From: Athripsodes cinereus
Lineage: Eukaryota > Arthropoda > Insecta > Trichoptera > Leptoceridae
NCBI GenBank assembly: GCA_947579605.1
Contig: OX388318.1
Location: 4,402,001 to 4,466,000, forward strand
DNA length: 64,000 nt
Direction: 5' to 3'
Numbering within the stretch: the first letter of the stretch is position 1; each line of letters begins with the position of its first letter. The translations under genes were made by a program, and so were the position numbers. Positions 14,601 to 26,600 of the stretch are shown piece after piece. The notes under the pieces were generated by a model, which was given only the letters and a program-made list of their open reading frames with translations, did not search any database and was not told where the DNA came from.

Positions 14601-17600
14601 TTTAAGATATTCAACCAAGAGGTATGCCACTCATCCGGAATGTATTAACTTTTATCGGCATGGAGAGGGCAACTTGCATGTTTATACCATACAGCTATTC
14701 CACTGGCTACCCTAATTCTGGGAAATGCCGTGATGGTATGAACGAAAGAATTATTAAAAAGAGATTTTTTAAAGCACCGCACAGCCTCGTTACATATAAT
14801 ATCTTTTCATAACACTGCCATCTATGTAAAACTGCTACAAGCATATTTTATTATTATTATTATTATTGTTGCGTATATAAAATTCACCCCGATTGTCGTA
14901 CCATCAACGTGATTACCTGGTCCCTCTGTGGAGAATGGACACCAAAGATGAAAAAAAAATATAAACAAATCATTCAATCAGTCTGGATTCTTTCCAATTG
15001 TTCATTTAACAGCTGCCTGACTTTACAAAATGGAAATTTGTTATGTCTAATATATTTATCTAAAAATAAATGTTGAAAATAATTATAATCATTACTAAAT
15101 TATTCAAAAATATTAATTTAATGAAAGTTCTCTGACAATGTTTTTTTTATTGCTTTAAATGTCAAAAAGGAATTATTAATTATTCATGATTCTAAATCAA
15201 CTGTAGATATAGTACGTCATTTTAATTTACCTTTTTCGTGACAATATTGTTACATTTATATGGACCACCTGTGTGAAGTAAATTTCTCAAAGTGGTTGCA
15301 ACACTTTTTATATAAAGATGTTATCTCTAATAACAAAAAACACTCCTCTCATATTAGAGATACTGAAGTTGATTGTATTGATTAATCATATTATTAAATA
15401 TCTTAACTAAGTATTGAAATGTGAATATTTTGCTGAAAATATTTACATTATGAATGAATTGACAACTGTAAAACATGAATATCAAGCATGTATTATTATC
15501 TATGTATGAAAAAAAAACATTAGTAAAATTAACTGAAACTAATTGAAAAAGAGCAAAGTTTTTATTAGCATTTAAAAAATAGTTATATAATAAAAAAAAA
15601 ACAGTTAGGTACTTTTTATATCTAACTATGTATAGGTACAACCATTCATGGAAAGTTATATAAAAAAAAACAGCAATTTGGTTTTAGACTTCTAGCAATA
15701 ACCTATTATAGGTTAACTAATTCTCAGGGAGGCATTATCGTGTTAGGTTTACCGACACGGGTCACAGCCTAGCTTTGGTTCTTTGCAAAAAAATACAATA
15801 TAAAAGATTATCTGTTACAATAAGTAACCCTCTGATTCTGCAGATGTCTATGTTGTAAATTAAAAATTAAAAATCTTTTCTATACACAGCTGATGTTAGT
15901 ATAGCTGGCGGACTAATCACATATGTAATTTCTTCCAGACAACCAGTGCTATCTCAATTTTACTGAGACAGTTCTTCTCCAAACCCTGGGCTGTGAAAAT
16001 TTCGAATGAAACTTCACGACCCAGCCGGGAATTGAACCCAGGATCACTATGATGCAAGTCGACTGCAATAGCCGCTACACCACTTGGCCGGTATAAATCA
16101 TATTATACTTTAATCAATAAGCTATTCAAATATACGAAATAAATAATAATTCCTGCAATATTTGCATTAGAAAGCTGTGCCTCAGATTCAATTATCAGTA
16201 TAATAATTAATATACTATTGAACCTATGTAAATATAGATAGTGGGGTTATTTCCGACACGAATATTATCTAGAGCCTTAGAAACGTGAAATTATTATCTT
16301 GAAAGCAATCTTAATTTAGTTTACAATCTAACTGAGGGTCTTCCAAAATGCTAACTATCCAATATTTGGTGCTATTGAAGCCAGACAGCCTATTTTAAAG
16401 AGAACCAAATTGATGTTTTTAAGATAAGACTCTGATCTAAGACGGCGGCATCGGGAGTAACCTCCATGTTATGAATGCTTGTTATTAATATTATAATGTA
16501 ATTAATTAAACTAAATTTTGTTGGACAGAGGGAAACTATGGTACCTATATATTTTTTTGCCCAAATTGACATACTTAATTATGAACATAGTGTCATACTC
16601 ATCTTTTAGCCATTTCTGATAGCATATTCACCTTTGCTTAAATAAATTATATTTTGTGATATTCATTGACAGATTTTTGTTCAAGTCATCAATTGAACAT
16701 CAATTGAATATGATGTAATTAATAAACATATAAAAACATTTATAGGTTTAGTTAATAAAAATAACCCAGGATCACCTTTACGGCAGTTGGCAGTTTCATG
16801 TTAATTAATAAATGTGTTAAAAAAACTTTGAACGGGCTTGGATGAAAAATGTCATATTCTGACATATTTTAATAAAGAGTAGTTTCCCTTTGACCAACAT
16901 GCTGGTGTGATAGCGATCACTCCCAATAAAAAAAACACTATTTATATTTTATATCACCATGCAAGGATAGAAATAATCACATCTCCTTACCGACAAAAGG
17001 GCTCCTATGAGGTCATTGGCAACAGGATCGTCGGGTCTGAGCCGATGATCATCTGTACGAAGGTGCGGAGAGTACAACTCGGTGTTTCTCAGGACATCAA
17101 CAGCTTTGTCTATGAGCATAACAGTCTGTGGTGAAGCTCCTTCTTGAGCAGAACTCAATAGTGCTATAACCTAAAAAAATAAAATAGTTTGAATTTGATA
17201 TAGTTTTCATTTTGTTTCATTTATAACCACAGGATTATCTCATATCTGGGCCATTGAAAGGTGCTTTTTTGGGTAATTATTTATTTTATTTTACTTATTT
17301 AATAGTAGTAATATTTAATAGATGAATGTCGTGCAAAGAAACGAATTATGAGAAGAAAGGAAAGAGAATATAGACGTACAAAAACAAATGACAGTCGTCT
17401 ACAATGGCTGATGTCTCAAAAAGAATGGAAGAGAACACTAAATAAGAAAAACAGTGAATACTGGTGTGACAAATTGGAATCCAATAAGCATAATCCTAAA
17501 CAGCTATGGAATAATATCAACAAAATATGTGGCAAGAGCATTCAATCTAATATAGATTCTGATTTGAACGCGAATGAAGTTGCAGACTATTTCAATGAAA

Positions 17601-20600
17601 AGATCGAAAACATCCGATCAACATCTGTATCACATTCTTATACTAAGAACACCTCATCTCTCTCTGCTCCACCAAGTTCAACACTTCAACAATTTAGAAT
17701 GCTCTCGGAAGAAGAAGTGAAAAAATCCGTTCTCCAACAGCCAAACAAACAATCTGAACTTGATTCTCTTCCCACATGGCTAATGAAAATCTGTGTCGAT
17801 ATCCTCACTCCAGTAATCACTAAAATAGTAAACCTTTCACTATCTAATGGCATATTTCCTTGCAACTTTAAAAAATCAATAGTCAAACCAATACTAAAAA
17901 AACACAATCTAGACTCTAATTGTCCCGGCAACTACCGTCCAATAACAAACCTGTGCTCCCTGTCAAAACTACTAGAACAAATTGTGTGTGATCAATTGAC
18001 AAAGTTCCTTAATGTGACGAACCTTCTTGCTAAAAACCAATCTGGCTATCGGCAGTTTCACTCCACTGAAACGATACTCATGAGAACTGTATCGGACCTA
18101 ATATCTCGCATGGGAAATGCCGAACTAACACTAGTGTCTTTCCTCGATATGAGTGCAGCTTTTGACACGGTTGATCATAGTATACTTCTCACAAAGCTAG
18201 AGCATGAGTTCGGCATTGGGGACAGGGTTTTGACGTGGATGTCTTCATACCTATCCAACCGAGAATATGAAGTCAAATTTAATAACACAACATCCAGAAA
18301 ACACTCAATGTTATATGGAGTTCCACAGGGTTCTGTTCTTGGACCAATCTTGTTCAACTTATACACGAATCAATTAGAGTATGTTATTCAAAACTTAGGC
18401 TTTACAACATATTGTTATGCAGACGATCGCATTTTCTTTAAATCATGCACCCCGGAGTCCAAATCTGCTCTTGAGCAAGAAGTCGTTTCGTGCATAACGG
18501 ACATTTCATCCTGGATGTCTAACAATATGCTTAAAATCAACCCCACCAAAACTGAATTTCTCTGGATAGCGTCTCCACGAAGACAACATCTCATAAACGC
18601 TGACCCTATTCGTGTACAAAACGTGGACATAGTCCCATCTAACCACGTTAAGTTCCTCGGAGCGCATCTTGATAACGCCCTTACGATGGAGAAACACATA
18701 TCATCTACTGTTAGTAGTGGTTTCTATACTTTAAGGCAGCTCAAGAATATAAGGAAAAATATATCAACCGACGGAGCTAAAACCATAATTAACTCATTCG
18801 TCGTATCACGATTGGATTACTGCAATGGCATCCTCGCAAATCTTCCACAATATCAACTCCAGAGGATTCAGTACGTTTTTAATGCGGCTGCACGTTTCAT
18901 TTATCAACTGAATCGCTATTCACACATATCTGCCACCCTTCAATCTCTTCACTGGCTCAGATGTCCGGAGAGAGTTGAATTTAAAGTGTGTTTGACAGTA
19001 TTTAAGGCACTTCATGCTATGGCCCCAGAATATATCATGGAACTCTGTGGTAGACAGGCGTTAAGTCATAGACAGACAACATTTAGGTCTTGTCAAGATA
19101 TAACAACTAAATTGGAGGTGACCAGTTCTGTATCGAAACCAGTGTACGTGGAGCGTGCTTTTGCAATATCTGCACCTGTAGTCTGGAACAGGCTTCCACA
19201 AACGATCAGAGAAACGCAGGACATATCTCGTTTCAAGAACCAACTGAAAACTTATCTATTCAAGAAATCTCACGGAATAATTCAAGCACAACCTTAGTTA
19301 GCAAAGAGCGCCGTTGAGGTGGATTTTTTTCACAAAACGGCGCTTTACAAATCATCCAAATAATAATAATAATAATAAATATTGTGTTCAAAATGTAGAA
19401 TCAAATATTGTTTTGTTTAATAAATGAGATATGAAATAATAATAATAATAAAACAGATAAGTAAGTAGGTATTTTAAAATAATATTTTGGCCAAAGATTT
19501 TCTTTAGCCTCAAATATCATCTTTCAAGGCACATCTGTCCTATATTAACACTATCAAATAGTTCTAATCTAATACCTATTTTGAAATAAATAATTATTTA
19601 CTTGAAATTTTCTTTACCTTAGTGATAGGCGCCTCCAAGGGTAATCCTTGTAGTTTAACCAGCGAAGCTCTTCTCATTCCCTCAGAGCCTATGGAGCGCA
19701 CGTCCAGCGAGGCCCTCCGCACTGAGTTCGTAGAGCCGCGAGCTGTCTCCCACGCGGGGGCCGGGAATAGTGGGGGGGAAGACTCCGATACAAACACGTA
19801 GTGAGTGGTGGTACCTCTGCAAAAACCGTACGTACAAATATAATTATCTTTACACTATAACTTATAAAAGTTTACTTTACCACATTTACATTTTAATATT
19901 ATTAGACCAGTGGTTCCCAAAGTTGACTGGGCTCCGACCCATCTAACAAAAATTCCAATCTTGGGACCCACCTTTTAGCTGTCTAATGGCCGGTTTCAAT
20001 AACCTATCTATCCGTGACTGTCGATTGAAATCTATGATTTAAAATACAATAGATTTCAATCGACAGTAGCGGGTAGATAGATTATTGAAACCGGCCATTA
20101 GAGAAAAGAGGTCATTAGTATTGGTAATAGGTACTCAGTATCTCTAGTAGCAAGTCATGGAACTAGGTATACCTAATGCTAAGCATACTTAATGCTCAAT
20201 ATTCGCTCGCGACCCACAGGTGGGTCGCGACCCATAGTTTGGGAAACACTGTATTAGACAGTGTTTTAATCTCTTGTGCAAAAGGCGTATTCTATTAGTT
20301 TAAAAATAATATAGAGGAATCATGGCATAATCCATATTTTTTGTTCAATTTGTCACGATTCGCTATAGGTACATCTTTTTTTATTTTATAATATTTGATG
20401 ATGCTGTTTTGTGTTTTTTCTCTCTTGCCTTTTTTATATTGCTTTGTTTTCTTTTTTTTCTGCTGAGATCGCCTCTGCTAAAAGTTGCAATGGTGTTAAT
20501 GCAGGGTGACATAAGATAATAATGATATAGAATAATCACCTACGCGTTACTGTGACATGAACACATCACAGGCAGTTGGGTGTACATTAATAATGTAGTG

Positions 20601-23600
20601 TTCACATTATTAAATTTATAAAAAACCAAGTTAAGTATGTAAATCACGTAGCTTGTTTTTAGCGGCAGTTTCCACTTCATGCTCATTATTTTCAATATTT
20701 GGCGGTTTCTTAGTAAGAGTAATAAACAACATACACATTATCGCGGAAAACTTTCACGTGAAACAACTTGAAGTTATCAAAATATTCGGGAGAGCTCTTA
20801 ATATTAAATTTGATGAAATAATATTATTTTTAGTGAGAATAAATAAGTAAAAAATATTATTATGGAAGGAGATATATATTTATAATAGGGAACTTGCACT
20901 CGAGAGGAATATTTTGTGAAATGCATTAATTAGGTAGAAAAAAGGTTATATATCGGTTATATTTTGATTAAAACTCAAAAATAAATATTTTTCATTTATT
21001 TTTTTAATAATAATAAAATCACTATTTTTCGCCCGCTGTTTGAACGCCATATCGTTGGTTATTGCATTTGTGACGTCAATAATGTCCTGAGTGATGTTTT
21101 GTCGTTTATCGTAATGTATGGGATTAACAATCGCTTGGTATTTGTGTCCGGTTTTTAACATTTTCGAAGTAGGTAAATATATCTTGGATTGATACAAAAT
21201 GTTTCCAAAAAGATCATAAAAATATTGTGTAGTCCAAGATGTACAAATATACCTAACTTATACGACACCGAATAAATTATTTCTACGCATGCCGATATTA
21301 TTAGCTGGATACTGTACTGTAAGTTCAGCGACTTCTTTGCAGCTTTCCATATCTATCGTCCAATGACAAAACAAACAAAATCATTCGCAGTATTAATATT
21401 GTTATTAATGAACACATCTATTAAGTAGTGGATGCTTATGGTGTCGACATTCATCTACATTTGAACGCTAACGGAACGAAAACGTAACGTGAAAATGTGT
21501 TATTGACTCAAGCCTCAGTAGGCCTAGTCAAAACACATTTAAGCGTTACTACACAAGTAGCTCCGAAAATTGACGCGTTCTCGCAACGTCGTCCGCGTTT
21601 GAACGAAAACGTAACGCTTAAATGTGTTTGACTAGGCCCACAGAGATAGTACAAACGATTCGTTGGCACGAATCTATAATATTAACTATTCGCAAACAAA
21701 TTGTTGGAAAATTTACCAATGATTTGTTTGCGAAAAGTTAATATCATAGATTCGTACTAACGAATCGTTTGTACTATCTCTGGTCCTAATCTGATAGTAC
21801 GTATCAATGATTCGTTGTGAGTATTTTTCTCAGTGTAGTATTCTTGGTTCTTCTTATTTTGAAATAGATATGTATATGAAATAGATAGGCATACGAGTAC
21901 AACATATTCTCAAATTCCATAAAAAAATGTTTTTCCCGGTATGCGCGGCGACTACCTGTCCAATAATCAAATTACATAGGTATTATTATATTATATACTA
22001 TTATTATTAAATTATATTTCTCTATGGAAAAGTTTCACAGTACCTACTCACATTACAGCGAAGTTATGGAAAAGAAAGCAACCAATCTACGAGAATATAC
22101 TGGGCAAATAAAAATACAAACCTCAAGTTTTTCGGATTAAAGGTTGTGTATATTTTCAAATTGTCGTTTTTGTGAGACGGCTGTTTTCTGTGTAACCAGT
22201 CTTATTTTGTTGGTTGATAGGTACAGTAGAATAATCTTATTATTATTATGAACATAGTAGGTACCTAGCTACCGCTATGAAATAATATGGCTAAAGGCGA
22301 ATGTGACTATTTACTACAGGTACCCTTCAGGGAAGGATCTGTAATCTTGAGATGAGGGACGGATTAGAATAGCAGGCGTTGTTAAATTAATAACAAATTA
22401 TATTTTAAGAAGAGCCGCTGTGAAAGGTCTATCTTAATATCTTCGCATCTCCATAAAGAACTGAAGCCAGATGATGATATCTTCAAATATAGAAAAAATC
22501 AATAGTCAAACAGTAAACTCAACCTGGAATCTTATTGAAACGACAAGTCAATTCTGATAAACACTAATGTATCTACTGAAATAAAGATAATCTACTTATT
22601 TTCTTATTGTTAACGATGTAGTTTTCAATTTCACTTATTTTAGAGGCATTAACTACATATGTAACAATTTCTAGACATTTCTGAAAAAAAAAATTCACTT
22701 GAATTTCTATGTTTTATGTTACCTTAATTTAAAATACGCTAACGCGATTTCAGTGTTCTTACACCGTAACATAAAACGTGGAAATTCAAGTTGTTTTTTT
22801 TTTAAAGATGTAGTTTTCCTTAATATTTAGATAAGATTCGGTCAAAATTTTTTTTTTTTTTTTCAAATTCAAAATATTGAGATCATAATAAACACATACA
22901 AATATACAATAAGCACAATTATACAAATCTTTATATTATCTGTTTTTTTTTTTCTTTTTGTACCCTCAAAATTGAGCAGAGCTCGTGCTTTGAGGGGTTA
23001 TAGGGTTTTTACTAATAATCAAACAAATTCGATCAAAATTTTCACAATATTACAAGGTTTAATGATTTGAGTTATTCGATGATTCCTTTATATCGGTATA
23101 TATTATTACTGGCCTTACATAACACGTTTCATAACACGTTTAGACAATTCACACAGACCGAGCTAGTCCCAAACTAAGATATGAATCTTGTATTATGGGT
23201 ACTAACACGGCGATACACATATACAATGCACTAAACACATATACATGTAACACCCAGACCCAGGACAATCTGAAAAAGGTCATTCTTCATTTTGCCCTGG
23301 CCGGGAATCGAACCCGGGACTTCGTGACTCAAAGGCAAGTGCGTTAGCCTCCGCGCCACACCGGTCGCCAATATACATACATACAATATACATACATACA
23401 ATATATGGTTTTAAGTTCGAGCCCCTATCGGAATAAATAACAAAAGTACCAGGCTTAAAACTAGTACTTTAAACTTGCCTATTATGTCAAACTTCTTAAC
23501 TTACTGAAAGAAATTGTTTCAAAACATATTCTACCAAATATCTGCATAAGCATCATTTGCAATTAATATGGAGCAATGTATTTTTAAATTCACTAGTGTT

Positions 23601-26600
23601 CTTTACTTTTTATTTATTTATTTATTTATTTTATTCTTCTTGCACATCATCATTCATATAACAAATAAAATAAAGCAATATACACAAGAAAAACTGTGAT
23701 GATGTGCAGTGGCGAGATTATCACTATACAGTGGAACCTCTCATAACGAGTACCTCTCATAACGAGTAATTCGCATAACGAGCAAAAAAAAATGTGAAAA
23801 AGTTGCTCCCATAACGAGCGATATTTCGCATAACGAGCTACATAAAGGGTAGGTAAGTCCCTTCTTTATGACATTCACTTGTGACCTTATGAGCCGGGAC
23901 TTCCGCCCGAGTACTTCAGTCTGTGTTAGCGCCGCTAGCGCCATGCTTTCGCATGTGATTACACATTCTTCCAAAATTTGTATTGTTATTATTAGTAATT
24001 TTTTTATGTGCAAAGTATTATAATCCGTTCAAAATTGTCCACGAAGAAAAAACACGAGAAGACAGCCAGAAGAGAATAAAAATAACTGTTGAAATGAAAC
24101 GTAAAATCATTGAAAAGCGAGAACAAGGTCCGAGCGTGGAATATCTAGCGCGCATATACGGGCACATAGGTACTATCGGTCAACATCAAGGATCTGCACT
24201 ACATATTCTCAAGAACAATGATAAAATTAAGAAGATGGAAGTTTCGAAGGGAGTGTAAAGAGTGTCTACGACGGTTACGTTTACCGTTAGTTTTCTAGTT
24301 AAAAATGGTTAATTCTTTGTCATAAATTCATATTTTTATTTCGGTACGTTTTTTTTTTCTAATCTAAATTGTATTTCAATTTGCAACACTCTTTTATAAG
24401 TAATTTTATTTGAATAAACTTTAATAAAAAAAAAACATTAAGTTCTCCAAGAATATTTATTCTTTCGGCATGGAACGCATTATTGTTTTTTACATTGATT
24501 TCTATAGAAAAAAAATGTTTCGCATAGCGAGTGTTTCGCATAACGAGTAAGAGTCTGGAACGAATTAAACTCATTATGAGAGGTTCCACTGTATAGTGAT
24601 TTCTTCCATTTTACTAGTTGTACCGTCAACTTCCATCCAGTACTCAGTGGCGATATCAAGTTCATCTATTAGTTAAGAGTAAGTATCCTAAAATGGTCCT
24701 GAAAATCTCTGATCCATCTAGTTCGGCTGTTCAATAATAATGATGATAAACAGAACATGTACCTACACAATCATGTATACACATTCCTATTACAAAACAT
24801 GCAAATAATAATAATATAAAACAGAACCTCTATTTAAATAAATAAATGTAGGTACAAAAAAAATATTAATAATGAGACAAACCGAAATTGTTGTGTGTAA
24901 CTATAGAACTAAACATCATAAAACAATCAAACATTCAACAAACAAACAGATAAAGTTAAAAATAGTTGATTATTGAAATTCCTTTGCAAGTTTCAAATAG
25001 ATGCATGGTGGCGGTATATTAAAGATATTGGAATATATTACTACTACCATACCATTACGGTATATCCCACAAGTGGGGTAGCCATCAGACCAGCTGCATA
25101 TAATAAACATGCAAGCTGTCCTCTCTGTGCCAATATAAAATCAAGATATTCAGAATGGGTGGCAAACCTCATCGCTGAATTTAACATGTAATATGTCCTC
25201 ATTTTTCGAACACCTGCCTTTTACAGGACACTCGAAAACTAACGAAGAAGAGTGGGAGACCAATTCTTTACCGGGTGCTCCACGGGATATATTTATATAT
25301 TTGTACAGAATATTTGCAAATTTTTGTTTCGCTGGTGTTAGCGCAGATGACAAAATCTCATTTAGGGAACTATGTTTACACAATGCAACAATACCGTGCA
25401 AAAATCCAATTGGAAGAAATAAGAGAAGAGTCCCAACATTCACGACTTTATTAGCTAAAGGTTGGTTCATGTGATAAACTGGGTGTTTAAGGAAAATGTT
25501 CGATTACGGATTTCAATTTGTAAAACTGGCAAAATCCAGTCATAATAAATGAGGAAGGCATCCCAACGTTTAAGAATTGGCTTTAGAAATCATTTTGAAT
25601 GACCACGGACAACTTTAAGCCACATAGGTCACCTGCTATAAAATCACTCTGAATAAAAAACCTTTATTCTCTTCCTGTGTTCCTAGAAGAATGCCAAAGA
25701 AGATTACCTACATTAAATAATCAGACTTTATCAGATATTATATAGTTGGAAATGTGAGGTATAAGAATGGGACTTGAGTGAGTATATTTGAGGGTACCCA
25801 CACCACCAGCACCATCAGTCCTAAGTACCAAAGGAATGTCGGGAATTCGTGGAATGTGAACAGCAGAGAGTCATATATATATATATATAAATACTTACAT
25901 ATAAGTGTACTATTATTATACTATATTATTATGTATAACTCTTTGGAGAAATATTCAAGTGAATTATTTAAATTTTCCACATTACAATATTGTGTTTCAC
26001 AGTTCGAGGGATAATCGATAAGTTTATAAATTAATAAAGAATTTAATAAAAAAAATACTGTTCTTCCAAGACAATTTTCTTTCATGTCTTCGATACATCA
26101 ATGTTTTATTTTTTCATTTTTATTTATTTCATTATTTATTTATTTCAGTATACGGCGTTAACCTTTAACATGAATAAAATATATAACAGACATTAAAACT
26201 ACATAAAAGTAAATTCAAACAAGACAGGAGTAACTAAGACAAAAATTAATAATAATTCTATTATTTGCAAATATGAGATTTTTCTAGATTTTACTAGGAC
26301 AAGGAAAAATTGGTATAAAAATATGTGACTTTTGACTTGGTATTTGAACATTTCTACACTTTATAAATTTGTAACAATGCAGAAGTTTTGAAATGAAAAT
26401 TCACAAATTTTAATTTTCCCAAACTTTTATTGGAAGAAGAAAAAGGCTTCTCAACGTTTAGATAATAATTGACACTCACATCTCAGATAATTTCCATCAA
26501 ATCTTTCCATAGCAGAGCAGGTATCTAATTTGTATACCTACAGTGCTATTGGTGTTTCTCTCCTATTGAGATATCGGGAAGTCGAAATTAATTTTCCTCT

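Larger units (their letters stand above)
23595..24640. repeat. Host repeat interrupted by a pogo-like element
   Basis: The sequence GCACATCATCATTCATATAA ... TGATGATGTGCAGTGGCGAG ... TTATCACTATA | TAGTGATTTCTTCCA is split here by the 23729-24591 element. Copies at 36033-36130, 36355-36400 and 43610-43714 show the same text, so this is an interspersed repeat with its own internal inverted repeat (GCACATCATCA/TGATGATGTGC). Confidence 0.7.

Noticed and set aside
16907..17134. 75-codon plus-strand frame
   Set aside because: It is the complement of the Pde8 exon 16991-17170, whose minus-strand reading matches PDE8 and has proper splice sites.
18415..18699. Minus-strand frames inside the LINE
   Set aside because: They overlap the plus-strand RT motifs ([13 protein letters not shown]) and have no similarity of their own.
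23297..23371. Functional tRNA gene
   Set aside because: Box-like motifs are present, but the cloverleaf is imperfect, the block continues into a repeated body, and related copies occur elsewhere; it is a SINE.
25150..25474. Overlapping frames of 106 and 93 codons on opposite strands
   Set aside because: Both lie on family A repeat DNA; the same modules elsewhere are interrupted and not coding.
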